From positions 119,604,543-119,668,542 of the forward strand of contig CM043960.1 in assembly GCA_014529385.2 (NCBI GenBank): a stretch of 64,000 nt of DNA. Direction: 5' to 3'. Under the pieces are notes generated by a model that saw nothing but the letters and a program-made list of their open reading frames with translations, made no database searches and was not told the origin of the DNA. The position numbers were made by a program, and so were the translations under genes. This stretch comes from Adiantum capillus-veneris. Taxonomy: Eukaryota; Streptophyta; Polypodiopsida; Polypodiales; Pteridaceae. The first letter of the stretch is position 1; the number at the start of each line of letters is the position of its first letter. Below, one piece after another: positions 46,270-60,365 of this stretch.

Positions 46270-47025
46270 ATGGCGGAGGAAGGGAAGCTCAAGATTGAGA
46301 AGTTCAACGGAAAAAACTACCAACATTGGAAGATGCAGATTGAAGACTATCTCTACCAGAAGGACCTCTATTTGCCACTAGGCGGTCTTGCGAAGAAGCC
46401 CGCAACAATGGCAGATGAAGCATGGATTGTCCTTGATCGAAAGGCACTGGGAACAATCCGGTTAAGCTTGGCGTCAACGGTGGCCTTCAATGTTTCGGAG
46501 ATGAAGACCACGGAGGACTTGATGAAGTCACTTGACGACTTCTACGAGAAACCATCGGCATCCAATAGGTATTTCTTATTTCTTATTGTAAGCGCTTGTT
46601 CAATCTAAAGATGGCAGAGAATGGTTCAGTTGCAGAACACTAAATGACTTTAACACAAAATAAGTCAACTTCGATCAGTGAAAATCAATTTCGATGACGA
46701 AGTGAGAGCTTCCTTATACTATCATCTCTACCGGATAGTTGGGACAGCCTTGTGATGGCTGTAAGTAATTCTATCTCTGGAACAAATACTCTTAAGTTTG
46801 ATGATGTTGTGGGTGTTCTCCTAAGCGAGGAAATGCGAAGGAGAAGCACTGGAGAATCATCAAGTGCTGCACTATCAGTGGAAACAAGAGGAAGGCCTAA
46901 GGAGAGGTTCAAAAACCAAAAGGGTCGTGATCGTCAAGGCGGAGCAAGTCACGCACAAAGTCAGTTCTTGAATGTTGGAACTGCGGCAAGAAGGGCCACG
47001 TCAAGAAGGATTGCTGGTCCAAGGG
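46270..47025 (+). pseudogene. copia-2 gag, truncated by the right inverted-repeat arm
   Basis: Starts MAEEGKLKIEKFNGKNYQHW, the normal copia gag opening, with WKMQIEDYLYQKDLY and the VLDRKALGTIRLSL motif. Frame shifts near 46570, in the 46620-46690 stretch, and near 46965. The nucleocapsid knuckle (CWNCGKKGHVKKDC) is complete, and the sequence ends a few codons later, exactly at the right-arm boundary. Protease onward is absent. Confidence 0.88.
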
Positions 47026-47361
47026 GGGCCTTTTGAAAGTTTATGTTGGATAGACAAAAGAACCATTCATATTGAATTGATGACATAATGATTGTATTAG
47101 ATTTTGAGATGGAGATGGAGGATTACATCATTTGCATAGTGGCCATCTACAGACTCAAACAAGGAAGGTGGAATTAAATGTTGAAAAGTGATATTCATCA
47201 CATGTGGGAAAAAGGTCAAGCATCATGTGGTTATACAAAATAGCATGTGACTATTGAGAAGCATGTGTTAGGGAAATCCATGTAGTAAGGTGCATGCTTA
47301 GTATGCTTGGCTTTTGGGGCTTGGTCATGTATTAAGTGTAAGCTAACAGTTTACCCCAACA
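47026..47361 (-). repeat. LTR-like terminus, right arm copy
   Basis: Mirror of 22810-23145; the minus strand starts TGTTGGGGTAAACTG. Confidence 0.35.
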
Positions 47362-48799
47362 AACACCCTCGTAAGTTGAAGCTTACACGATGTGCATGGA
47401 TACTAATAGAGGAGGTTAATATGGGTCACTTAGGGTAATTGTACATGACTCATAAGATGAATCTAATGCAAAAGAGGGTAGGTCTTACCTCCAAAATTTG
47501 GGTTTTGGGTAGTGTCTAAAACCCATTACAATACATCAACATAATAGATAGTGTTGGCATCCCCTTCTTCTTATTCTTCTTCTTCCACAACGTGTACTTT
47601 AACTTTGGAATATTTGGGATTTCTTTGATTCTTAGCATTTTCTTTGAAGAAACACTGGTTGGGTGCATGTCCCTTCTTATTGGTGGACATAGTGCTTGTA
47701 TACATGCAAATACAAAGGGACAATGGTTTGTTCAAAATACAAAAATACTTACAGTGTGAATGCATGGCTTGGTGCCATGAATAGTTTTTAACTTTTTAGT
47801 TGTAGGGCCGTGAATGCTTGATGTGTTTTTGGAACTCATTTTCCAAACCAGTTTAGTGCTTGAAGTGCTCAAAGCTTGAAGTGTTTTGAGTATCTTGAAT
47901 GCTCAATGCGCTTGAATGATCCTTGAATACTTATTTGAAGCTCAAATACACAGTGTGGTGGTGATGATCTCTTGGTGCCTTGGAGTCCTTGGGAGCTCTT
48001 ATGATGCCTTGCTTTGTGAACTTGGGCTTGGTCAAGAGTTTTAAGCCGTGGGAGCATGGGTTTGTTAGGACCAAAACAATTGACTTGGTGAGAATGAGAT
48101 TTTCCAAAAGTAAACTTAATGTTCAATTGTCAATAAAGCCAAGATCTACAAGTGGCAATAGCCTGTAGGTGATGATGGGCGAGTTGATAGCATTGAAGAG
48201 TTGTGGGCAAATATGTTGTAGATGCAAGGGGTTGTGGGTGGTTGAGAGCAAGTCGAGCAAGTATGGACCATGAGCCTATGGATGTTTAAATTCTATGTGA
48301 GGAGATGTGGGCTACAACATAGAAGCATGGGTCCATCAGTGGGGTTAGCACAGAGCATGGGATAGCCAAAAGAGGGATCTTGGGGTAGGCGAAAGAGGCT
48401 TCAACAAATGGTTGAGCCTTTGAGGCAAGTAGCAGGGCAAGCTAAACAAAGTAATGAGCAGCAGACAATGATGTCGATGACAAGCAAGAGTAGGAGCCAA
48501 TAGTAAGGCAAGGCAGAAAAGGTAGCTTCATACAGGTCACTTTGAACAGTGTGGGAATTGTCAGCCTCAGCTTTAAGTTCACGGGGTCCTAACCATGGGA
48601 TCAAGGACTCTTGTGCAAAATCAAGGGTGCTCATAGATCTTGTTTGTTGATGGATAAAAACTAAACTCGAGATCCCAAGCTTAGTTTTTATGGTGGAATC
48701 CACAAAAACGGAACTTCGGATCCCAATTTTAGTTTTTATGTCAATATCCCAAGTTTACCTCACATTGATCTGGAATCACATCTAATTCAACCAAGGGCA

Positions 48800-48932
48800 T
48801 GTGGGCATGTTGGTCAAGTCCTCTGCTCCTCAACCTAGTGATGAGGGTTCAAAACCCGACAGAGAAGTGAGGGCGTCTCGAGATTAGATCCCTCGTAGGT
48901 CCACGTGACAGGCCTCCCAAGATTAGCTTAAA
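48800..48932 (+). mobile_element. Candidate tRNA-derived SINE, right arm
   Basis: Mirror copy. Box A-like TGTTGGTCAAGTCC at 48809-48821 and box B-like GGTTCAAAACC at 48846-48856. Confidence 0.4.
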
Positions 48933-49261
48933 AAATTTAAACTTGGGATCCTGAGTTTAGATTTAATTGATCAATGGTTCAGATCATTCGCCTTCCTGCC
49001 TTTCAATTGGGACCATTGATCCCATGGTTAGGGACACTGTGGCACGTAAAAGGGAGGCAATGCCGGTGCATGTGTTGTGGATGCACCTTTTGTGGGCTAG
49101 TAGTCAGAGATGGCATGGGGCTCCGGCGTTCAAGGCTGCAAACTTCTGCATATCAAAGCTCGCATGTGGGTTTTCTTTCTCTTTTTGGTTTGCTTTGGAG
49201 GGGGTGTATCCCACATTTCATTGCACACAAACACACACATGAAAAAAACACGCTTAATGGT

Positions 49262-49373
<112 letters not shown>

Positions 49374-50116
49374 CCATAACACACTTAGTCACTGGGCAAT
49401 AAGCAAAAATAAAATTCAAAAATGGCCTTAAAGCCGGGACCTAGAAGTGACAAGGTACGGATCTTTGTGTCCAAGAAATGCATGCTGAGTGCTCGTATGG
49501 GCCCCTCTTTACACACACATGTCTATGTCTTCTCCTCTTTGGTGGGTGCTGATACTCCTTTGCTCCCTTCCCCTTTGAGGATGGAGACATGGCCCTGCAA
49601 GATGCACTCATGAATGGACTCCTTCAAGGTGAAGGGAAAAAAAATATTCACAATGTTTTGGTGTCTTCCTTCATGCCTGGGAAGTCCGTCTAGCACATCT
49701 CTTAGCCCTGGTCTTGGAGCATCAACCTTCTCTAGTAGATCTATGCTACAAGGCCCTCATTCTTATGCTCAAGCAGTTTAGTCCAACCTACCCCAAATCT
49801 TCAAGCCTCTCAATAGTTCTTGCAGGATGACCTGTTCAAATCCTTGTCACCTCAACCACATGGACCATAAATAAATACGCTCATTCACCCTCTCACCTTG
49901 TAGAGATATCTATAGATAAATCATAATCCCCCCTTTCTTAATGACTAAATTTCTTCTATTTCTAATGTCTGGCAGAATGTTGAGAATCATCCTCAAATCC
50001 TTGAGGTTAATGAGAGTCATCCCCGAAAACAAAATGGTTGTGCTAATTCTCATTCTAATTTGAAGAGTCTTGTTGTTGAAGCTGAAAACAAAGAAGCTAG
50101 AGAAGATATGCCTAAT

Positions 50117-51901
50117 GATAATCATGAAGATGCTGATAATAAAGGGCATCAGGCTCAGTTTCAGAATGAAGGGTAAGTCATTGTTGGGGCTGCTGATCTC
50201 AACAACTGGTTTAAACACCTAAAAGAGAGAGTGGTAATAGGAATGTGCCTTGAAATCAGACCTCCAATCAAACTCATAAAACAATGGATAGCGTGAGAAT
50301 GGGAATCGAGTAATCTTTTACCCTCTCAGGTACGATACCTGCCTAGCAACTACTATCTCTTTTTCTTTGATGACTGTGAAAGTGACTTGCAAGTGATAAG
50401 TAGAGGGTAATGGCTAATTAGGAGCTCATTATGTTTGTTTTGAAGTGGCATAAAGGCTTTGATCCCAAGCTTGGGGTTCACCGTTCTACCCCCCTATATA
50501 ACGTGCATTTGTTGGGTATTAAAAAAAAACCCTCTTTTAACATGTTTAAGTGAGTAAAATGACCCCTTATTTAGGAAATTTTCCCAAAATTCAATATAAA
50601 AACCCCTTATTTAAATGTATCTCTGTTAAATTGTCTACATTTTTTGTATTTTAAAGCCCCTCCTTTTGAACTCGCATTATACATTAACATGATTACATAT
50701 TGCACCCCCCAAGATCCCAAGGGTAAGAAACCTTCCAAGGTTTGTGTGTGGGTTGAATTTCTAGATTACGCCAATGAATTCTTTTCCTGGCTCAAGCAGA
50801 GGGGTGCACAAATAGGTAAATTTTTAGGCCAAAAAACTACAAATGATATTAACCCCAAATGGGACCCACAATTACTCATAGGGTGGGCATTGATGCTCCT
50901 CTCAAAGAAACGATTCAAATCAAAGATCAAAGTGGATAGGTCCTACACATCCAAAAATGTTCCCAATGCTTGGTTTGATTGTCTAAAGTAGGGGCATTTA
51001 ATTAAGGATTTCCATGATCTTGATAACACGGCTCAGAAGAAGGAAGCTGAAAAGAATAAAGGATGTAAAGAGAACAACCAAGGCTTCCAACAAGTCAACA
51101 CAAGGGTCCAAGCTATAGAAACAAAACTCCAACAAGGGGAAAATCCTGTGGATATGTCAATAAGTTTGGGGCATTATTAGATGATCTTTTTGAACCATCT
51201 CTATTTGAGGAGGATAAGGATAAAGAGGACAAGGTTTCTTCATCTCAACTAGCCAAAGAAGACCAGGAAAGAGCATGCACGCCATCCTAATGCAGAGAAA
51301 ATTCCTTCCCAAGTTGAACCTTTGGTCCCTCCTGAAAGCCCTAGCTATGGATAAGGCAAGAGGCATGTCTTCATATTCCAACATCTCAGATGATGGAGAG
51401 CCAGGTATTCTAGCTACTCAAATTCCCTCATCAACCCTTAGGATGGAAGACACCCCTCAAGTCACTCACCCTACCAATGATCCCATCTACAAAGAATTTC
51501 AAGAGCATGACAAGGTGGAACTTATAAATTTTCTCAATCACTTGTTAAATCAGTGGAAATTCTTATGACCCAAGCTAAATAGCTCTCTCATATTCCAGGT
51601 AGAAAACCTAAAATGAAAAAAGAGAAAAGATATGATCTTAACAGAGCATCAATTCTATGGTTAAGCCTTCTAAATCCCAACTCAAGTTCCCTCACCAGCC
51701 CTCAGGATGGAAGACAAGCCACCCTACAGATGATCCCTTTTGCAAAGACCTTCAAGAGCATGACAAGGTGGAGCTTAATAAATATTCTTGATTTCTTGTT
51801 AACTTAATGGACATTCTTTTGACCCAAGATGAAGAGGAAACAGTGCGTATTCCAGGTAACAAACCTAAAAGAGAAAAAGAGAAAATCTATGATGCTGGCA
51901 A
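50117..51901 (+). pseudogene. DUF4283/zf-CCHC_4-like remnant, copy B, right arm
   Basis: The best-preserved stretch is 50644-50991, open for 115 codons: ITYCTPQDPKGKKPSKVCVW then VEFLDYAN, IGKFLGQKTTNDINPKWDPQ and the NVPNAWFDCLK knuckle remnant, cut by a stop (CLK*GHL). This gives the clearest view of the module. Assignment to the LINE ORF1-type DUF4283 family remains tentative. Confidence 0.45.
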
Positions 51902-52134
51902 TGTTACCGTATACACGTGGTAGTGATGTGTGTAAAAATACTTAGGACCACCAGGGCATTTTTTCCCTCAATAGGAGGTTTTTCCCCCCGTGAATTGTAT
52001 ATACACCCATCACTCTAGGGCTAACTTATCTTTTATAGTGCATTAAGAAATACATACTCTCTATTGTGTGCCTTGAGATTCTTCATCTTCTCCAAGTTGT
52101 GTGCCCTATTTCCCTGCAACCCTATTTTCAACTA
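51902..52134 (+). repeat. Copia LTR, copy B, right arm
   Basis: Mirror of 18016-18249; TGTTACCGTATACACG...TTCAACTA, followed by TTGGTATTAGAC. Confidence 0.85.
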
Positions 52135-52869
52135 TTGGTATTAGACTAGTGTGTTACATACTCCCGAGCTTGATCACCAGCATCACTAGCACGTATTGGG
52201 TTCACTTCATTTCTCCTCTTTTTGGGCAATTTTCACATGAGGTGCAGGCACTCACCATGGATGACAACAACATAGATGTGGTCAAGATGTTTGCTGTTGA
52301 GGGTAAAGTGGATGGAGAAAATTAGTCAATGTGGGCTTACATGATGATGCACCATTTTTTGTGTAAAGTGCATTTGGAAATTTGTTTAGGGAATTGACGT
52401 ACGTCCTTGTTATGTGGATACATGTGATGTTGAGGATGTTGTAGAATATGGTGGTAGGGTTACTACTTGTTGCAGAGCTATTTGCCCTACAACTAAGCAA
52501 TCTCATTGGGATGCTAAAGATGCACAACCTCATGCATTGATTTCATTATTTGTGAATCACACTACTACTCATCAAATTTTCTCAGCTAAATAGAATTGGG
52601 ATATTCTATGTGGTCTTTATAGAAGTGACAACGAGGCTAAAATTGCATTGTTGTGTAAAGAGTTGAAATCAAAGATTATGCATGAGGAAAATGACATGGA
52701 CACTTTCATTTGCTGGTATCACGGATATTTATGAGAAACTCACTTCTAGAGTCAAAGTCTGTCATCAAATATCTAATATCTAATCAACCCAAATGATTTT
52801 CTCATATTAAACTGATCATTTAAATATGGGATCGATAATAAACGGGAACAAGGGTTAGAATATAGACAT
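52135..52869 (+). pseudogene. Copia gag remnant, copy B, right arm
   Basis: Mirror of 17281-18015. ATGGATGACAACAACATAGA opens the remnant, then decays. Confidence 0.75.
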
Positions 52870-54370
52870 GTGCTTACGGATCTATCTCAACACGGGGCCA
52901 ATGGTAAAGGGCCCCAAATTGAGTGATAATATGTCAAAGAGCAAGGTTAACTAATGAACCTTAAAAGACCTTAGGGTTAGCTTCATAAAGACCTCAAATG
53001 GTTAGTGTTAAAAGTCCTTTTGACCTTAAGCAAGCTAGGGTTGTGCTTGAGGTGAGAACCTTAAGCAAGCTAGGGTTGTACTTGAGGTGGGAACCCGACC
53101 TAAACTTAGGCAAGCTAGGGCTGTGCTTGAGGAGGGAACCGCAAGCTAGGGTTGTGCTTGAGGTGGGAACACCACCTAAGGTGCTTGTCATGCTTGATGA
53201 CTAAGGTACTCGAGGTACCTGTCACATTTAATGAGGAAGTTGCTTGAGAATCTTCCTATGCATGGGGGGTAAGATGCTTGAGTCAAAAAGAGAACCTACT
53301 CACTTAATGAGGAAGCTGCTTGAGAAACTTCCTATGCATAAAAATCTCAAAGTTAGTGGAAATTCTAAAAGAGCACATGGGACACATGTCAGACTCTCAC
53401 TAAGCTTAACCACATGGGTGTGTGAATGCTATTGGTTGGGCTAAAGAGGGGTCCAATGAGTTTCTACTTCCATCTAACAAACATCTAGATATTTTCAAGC
53501 TCTGTCTCTCTAAGGGATAAGGAGGACACTTGTCAGAAGACTACCCATGTACTTGATTGCATGCTGCATGTGATTGGCTAGGGGGAGAGGGGTCCAATGA
53601 GCTTGCAACATGCAACAGGGTCACAACTCGCCCAAAGCAAGGAGGGGGGGTGCTACAGGGATATACACCATCACACACACTCATTTAAGGGACCATTCTC
53701 ACTTGGTGAAAGTTGAGGAACACCACCTCCTTATCCAAGCTTGTGAGAGTGAAAGCCTACACAACACTCTTGGCTATGGAGTGCTAATCCAAGCAAGAGT
53801 CATGATTAAATGCTTAAGCTTGCCATCTTCTCCATCTCCATTACTATGATATTATGTATGCTAGCAAGGAGAGTAATGATATGTGAGGAACTACTTCTTT
53901 CTCCTATGGAATGTTTCTTCTTCCTCTTCCCTATCCTCATTCCCCGCTAGATCTCTCCACCTTCGAAGGTGTTTGAGGCCTTGGGACTGAGGCTTGGGAT
54001 AGTTAATGATTTCTTTAAGTTATGCTATACTTGTGATGCATGAAGTTTTCCATCTTCATTGCATCACGTAGGTCACAAGGAACACAAAGATTGTAATGTA
54101 CCAAGTCTCTCTTGATGGGAGAACCTATAATACAAATGCCTATTGGAGGGGGGGACCAGCTCCATATGAATCCGTTTCTCAACTAGTGTCATGTTCTCTA
54201 AACTCTCTCTCTTGCAAAAGTATTGTTCATGCCAAGTTAACTAAGTACCATGTTTATGTTGCTACCATCAAATAAGTTCACCCGCTATGCTCACAAAGAA
54301 TCTCTCAAAAGTGCTTCACCTAATTCCCTAATTCCGCTACTCTTAAAGTTCATAGGCAATTTCCATTACG
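52869..54370 (+). repeat. G2 5' LTR, right arm
   Basis: Mirror of 15779-17281; TGTGCTTACGG to ATTACG, followed directly by the primer-binding site TTGGTATCAGAGC. Confidence 0.8.
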
Positions 54371-54782
54371 TTGGTATCAGAGCATTTGGTTTCTCTTTTC
54401 TTGCTTGAGAAGAGAGGTCCTTAAGTAGCCTATTAATGCTTGATTTTGATAATTATATTAGGGTAAGTGGGACTGGGATCTATGATAGGTTTTGTTGAGC
54501 CCACGATGTGGGATATGGTGCACACCTCGGGAGCTTTGGACTTAATAATGGAGTCTTTTTAGACTTGCCTATGGCTTTACCATTATTGAGCCATAAGAAA
54601 TCCGAAAGGATCTATCCCTCGACAACTTTGCTATGTTACACTCACTCCACTACTCTCTATAATTAACCAATTCAAGACGTGGGTGTAGATACTTATGTGC
54701 CTATTTTCAAAGGCTAAGAGGAGTAGCAACTAAGGTTTTGAATTGCTAAAGCACACTGAGTAAACACATAAGATTAATTAGC

Positions 54783-56224
54783 ATGGCTGACAATAACCAA
54801 GAGAGGAGAATAAACATTGATAACTTTGATTTTGCACATGAAGGTGCCAATGATGGTTCTCCCATGTTTGTTAATTATCTTGTCACTAGGTTGCAACAAG
54901 CTATGGGCAACCGCGCTTTGTAAGCCGAAGTTACTCAACAACTTTGTGCTTATGGGATTACCTTTCCTCTCCAAGAGGAGAGAGAGCTTACAAGGCTTCT
55001 TGAAGAGACCCCCAAAAGAAGACTCTCTCCCATACGAGAGGAGGAATCCAAAGATCAAGAAAGCAATGAATCTCTAAATTCCTCCGAAGATGTGGTCCAC
55101 GAAGAAGGATGACTAAATGATCGCCAACTCCTCCCAAGAAAAAACAATTAACACATAGTCCTTCTCCTCGTCACTCCAAAAGGGCAGAGAGGAAACCAAG
55201 GAAGAAAAGGGCAAGAAAGAGTTCACCCTCTTCTCTTTCTTCTTCACCTTCCTCCTCTATCGATGAAAGCTATGGCTATTCTCCTAGAGAATATAAGAGG
55301 GGAGGATATCACAAATCTTACCCTCCATGGAGAAGGTTACAAAAGCTCAAGAAGTTCAAAGAGGGAGAAAAGAGTATCTCTTTTCTCATCTATGATGGAA
55401 CCTTTGGTGCTACCGACAAAGTATTGGACTTCATCCAACAATTTGATGCGGACTTTGGAGACGATGGCTTCACGGAGTCCTCCAAGCTACATCATGTAGC
55501 TATGCACTTCCAAAAATCGGCTCGTCAATGGTGGGCTAGCCTTCAAGGCAATGGAAAATCCCCAAAGACATGGAAAACTCTACGAGTTTCCATCATGAAG
55601 CAATTTCTTGCAAGTGATGCAAAGGACAAAGTGCTCACCAAATGGCAGAGTTTAAGGCTTCTCTCTCATGAGTCTATCCACAAATGTGTGGACAGGTTTT
55701 GGGATTTACATCTCAAGGCTACTGTCTTTCAAAAGATAAACTTTGCTGAGCAAAAACAACAATTCTGTGTGCAGGATTACCTGATGAAGAGATGGCCGAG
55801 TATGTCAACTCTCAATGGCCCGACTCTATTAGCGAAGTAATCCACCATACCATGGTTGCTTCATGCATCAATTTCCAACAAGGGGTTAGACGGAATGCCA
55901 AACCCATGGAAAATAAAGACAAAAGTGATGCAAAGGAAAAAATTAATGCCCAAAATTTTTCCCACGGCCATTCCAACAACAACAACAACAATCGGTCCAA
56001 GGAGAAAGGAGTCTACAAAGGTAAAAATAAACTCTGCCCTGAAGAGCTTGAAACTTTTCTCTAGGATCACAAATGTTTTAAGTGTGGGGAGCAAGGACAT
56101 GGCTATCGTTCTTGCCCCAAAAGAAATGCTCGCAATGAGACTCCTAGGGCTTCCACTATCGCAGCTCCAAAAGAGGATACTCATTGCAAAGGATCACCTC
56201 TTTACTATGCTTGGGGAAAGGTAA
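54783..56224 (+). pseudogene. G2 gag, right arm
   Basis: Mirror of the left-arm gag, same stops and same CCHC knuckle; compared segments (VAMHFQKSARQWWASL..., CCHC, Asn run) are identical. Confidence 0.85.
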
Positions 56225-57078
56225 GGGATCATGATGCTTTCATCTTGTTTGACCCTAGTTATGCTCTCAACTTCATATCAATGGAGTTGGCCACCAAGTT
56301 GGGCATTCAAGATTTTGAGATGGGAGATGCTGTAATGGCCAATGCCTCTTTCAAGGGACAACAAGCCTCCGTTACTCCCTTGATTCAAAAGTTGAGGCTT
56401 CATGTCCAAAGCTATGTCAACAAAGAAGACTTATTCATCTCTCCTCTCCAACATGAGGATGTTATCCTAGGGATACCATGGTTCAACCGCATTGCTGCCA
56501 ACATGAAGTTCCCTGAAAGGAGAATCTACTTCACCTACAGGGGAAAGAATATGTATATAGACGCTAATGAGCCTGGTCATACTATACCACTTCTAAACCC
56601 TCTCGCCCTTGATAAATCAATGAAAAGCTCAGTTTCTGCGTACATGAGTTTTGTCAAAGAATCCCAAAAAGGTCCTAATGTTTCATCAAAGGTGAATGGT
56701 AGGAATCAAGACGTGTTAGACTTGTCTAACTTTCTAAAAGGATTCCAAGATGTGTTCATTGATGATATCCCTATGGAATTACCTCCAAAACGAGGGGATG
56801 ATGACCATCAAATTGAGCTCCTATCAGGAAGCTCACCGCCTAACAAACGTCCCTATCAAGTTTCATAAGCTCAACAATAGGGGATCATGAGGCAAGTACA
56901 AGAATTGGTAGACAAAGGAATGGTGAGGCGTATCTCCTCTCCCTTTTTCTCTCCAGTCCTTTTAGTGAAAAAGAAAGATGGTACATACCGCATGTATGTC
57001 GACTATCGCGCACTAAACCATATCACTATCAAAAATAAATTTCCCGTATCCCGGGTAGAAGATCTGTTTCAAAATGAA
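56225..57078 (+). pseudogene. G2 protease and truncated RT, right arm
   Basis: Mirror of 13075-13928. The 207-codon protease segment has the same translation in both arms, including DPSYA at the active site, and the same RT truncation point. Confidence 0.85.
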
Positions 57079-58838
57079 GATAATCATGAAGATGCTGATA
57101 ATGAAGGGCATCAGGCTCAGTTTCAGAATGAAGGGTGAGTCATTGTTGGGGCTGTTGAGCTCAACAATTGGTTTAAACACCTAAAAGAGATAGTGGTAAT
57201 AGACATGTGCCATGAAATCAGACCTCCAATCAAAATCATAAAACAATGGATAGCGCGAGAATGGGAATCGAGTAATCTTTTTTACCCTCTCCGGTACAAT
57301 ACCTGCCCAACAACTACTATCTCTTTTTCTTTGATGACTGTGCAAGTGATAAGTAGAGGGTAATGGCTAATTAGAAGCTCATTATGTTTGTTTTGAAGTG
57401 GCATAAAGGCTTTGATCTCAAGCTCAGGGTTCACCGTTATACCCCCCTATATAATGTGCATTTGCTGGGTATTAAAAAAAAACCCTCTTTTAACATGTCT
57501 AAGTGAGTAAAATGACCCCTTCTTTAGGAAATTTTCCCAAAATTCAATATAAAAACCCCTTATTTAAATGTATCTCTGTTAAATTGTCTACATTTTTTGT
57601 ATTTTAAAGCCCCTCCTTTTGAACTCACATTATACATTAACATGATTACATATTGCACCCCCCAAGATCCCAAGGGTAAGAAACCTTCCAAGGTTTGTGT
57701 GTGGGTTGAATTTCTAGATTACGCCAATTAATTCTTTCCCTGGCTCAAGCAGAGGGGTGCACAAATAGGTAAATTTTTAGGCCAAAAAACTACAAATGAT
57801 ATTAACCCCAAATGGGACCCACAATTACTCATAGAGGTGGGCATTGATGCTCCTCTCAAAATCAAAGATCAAAGTGGATAGGTCCTACACATCCAAAAAT
57901 GTTCCCAATGCTTGGTTTGATTGTCTAAAGTAGGGGCATTTAATTAATGATTTCCATGATCTTGATAACAAGGCTGAAAAGAAGGAAGCTGAAAAGAATA
58001 AAGGATGTAAAGAGAACAACCAAGGCTTCCAACAAGTCAACACAAGGGTCCAAGCTATAGAAACAAAACTCCAACAAGGGCAAAATCCTGTGGATATGTC
58101 AATAAGTTTGGGGCATTATTAGATGATCTTTTTGAACCATCTCTATTTGAGGAGGATAAGGATAAAGAGGACAAGGTTTCTTCATCTCAACTAGCCAAAG
58201 AAGACCAGGAAAGAACATGCACGCCATCCTAATGCCGAGAAAATTCCTTCCCAAGTTCAACCTTTGGTCTCTCCTGAAAGCCCTGGCTATGGATTAGGCA
58301 AGAGGCATGTCTTCATATTCCAACATCTCAGTTGATGGAGAGCCAGACATTCTAGCTACTCAAATTCCCTCATCAACCCTTAGGATGGAAGACACCCCTC
58401 AAGTCAGTCACTCTACTAATGATCCCTTCTACAAAGACCTTCAAGAGCATGACAAGGTGGAACTTATAAATTTTCTCAATCACTTGTTAAATCAGTGGAA
58501 ATTCTTATGACCCAAGCTAAATAGGAAACTCTTCATATTCCAGGTGGAAAACCTAAAATGAAAAAAGAGAAAAGATATGATCTTAACAGAGCATCAATTC
58601 TATGGTTAAGCCTTCTAAATCCCAACTCAAGTTTCCTCACCAGCCCTCAGATGGAAGACAAGCCACCCTACAGATGATCCCTTTTGCAAAGACCATCAAG
58701 AGAATGACAAGGTGGAACTTAATAAATATTCTTGATTTCTTGTTAACTCAATGTACATTCTTTTGACCCAAGATGAAGAGGAAACAGTGCGTATTCCAGG
58801 TAACAAACCTAAAAGAGAAAATCTATGATCCTGGCAAT
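57079..58838 (+). pseudogene. DUF4283/zf-CCHC_4-like remnant, copy A, right arm
   Basis: Mirror of 11305-13074. Lacks 12 to 15 bases near 57858 that the left arm retains. Confidence 0.4.
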
Positions 58839-59071
58839 GTTACCGTATACACGTGGTAGTGATGTGTGCAAAAACAATTAGGACCACTAGGGCATTTTTT
58901 CCCTCACTAGGAGGTTTTTCCCCCCCGTGAATTGTATATACACCCATCACTCTAGGGCTAACCTATCTTTTATAGTGCATTAAGAAATACATACTCTCTG
59001 TTGTGTGCCTTGAGATTCTTCATCTTCTCCAAGTTGTGTGCCCTGTTTCCCTGCAACCCTATTTTCAACTA
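58839..59071 (+). repeat. Copia LTR, copy A, right arm
   Basis: Mirror of 11072-11304. Confidence 0.85.
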
Positions 59072-60170
59072 TTTGTATCAGAGTGTGTTTGTAACGACTC
59101 CAAACCCGTCGACACCAAAAGCGGGATGGAACCTTGGACAGGTCTCTAGGCGTACTAAGGTCAAAGTCTTTAAAAAAAATAAAATTCCAGGGAATTCACC
59201 CTTACCATTGACAATGGTTTAGGTTTATAGCCCTAGAAGAGACCTAGTCCTGTCTCGCAGTGGAAACGGGACCCTAGAAAAGAAAAATTCCGGCCCTAAA
59301 TCTTCATCCTTTAGATTAAGGTTTTCTTCGCCAATGCTTTTTTCCCTCTAGCATATGTGAGGGCACAGCCGCTGGTGGATTCCTTGTCCAAGTGAAGAAG
59401 TTTCTAATCGTTTTAATGCGTGGGAATGGATAGTTACCTGACTAATCAGGTCCACCCATCCATGATTGACAACCTTAGTCAATCCCCACTTACCACCCCG
59501 CACTCACACATGATTCTATTGTTGTTTAATTACTACCACATTCTTTCACAGTTAAAATAATGATTCTTTTTTAATTTTTCAAACTGCATTTCCTTAAGAC
59601 AATCTTTGAAAAACAGTATTGAAAGCATTCTTTCAGAAAACAGACATTTTTAAACTTAAGACAAGGTACTGTCATTTCTAAGTATCACTGACCAGTACTA
59701 ACTTGTCTCAAGACCACCTATACAAGGGTGAAAAAAGGCACCCATTTCTTATTTATATAACCGGGGTGGAAGGTCTTCACCCAAAGTCTGGGCGCCCATA
59801 CGCCAAAACCAGTTGCCCATACAACCGGGCGGTTCCTCTAGGATAAACTTAAAAGTACTATCCATGAACATAAACAAGCACGAAGTAAAGACTCCACACG
59901 TGCTGAGGTAACCGACTCCTCCATGATATTATCTCCATCATTACTCATTACCTGGAGTAAAATATTTCCAAGGAATCAGAGGTGTCTTGAGACAAGCTGT
60001 CTTAAGGATGGCCAAACATTTCTTTCCTATTTCAACTAGTCATAACCCAAACAGTCGTTTCCTAATTACAATCATTGTTCGCGGGTTTCGTGGAAGTTAC
60101 CTTCTATTTACAGCCAGTTTTTTTCCTTCCTACTAATCTTATGTATGCAATGCTTAATTTAAAATGAAAT

Positions 60171-60365
60171 CTAAAAGCTTATTAATGGCATAATTGAAAT
60201 CCACCTGGACTGGTCGTCCATCTGCTGTGGGGCAGGTGCCCGTAAACTCTCCTCTGTTGGCCTATGGCTAGGCCCTGCTTCATGGTCGTTAGTTGCTTTG
60301 TTACGTTTGTTACTAACATCTTCATCTTCCATCAAAGGGTTCCCCCTGGTTCTCTTGGGAGCCAT
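60171..60365 (-). pseudogene. 70-aa ORF, frameshifted copy in the right arm
   Basis: Mirror of 9771-9983. One C is missing near 60212, so the last 15 or so residues differ and the frame ends early. Confidence 0.5.

Larger units (their letters stand above)
50117..52869. repeat. Direct repeat copy B, right arm
   Basis: Mirror of 17281-20042. Confidence 0.85.
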
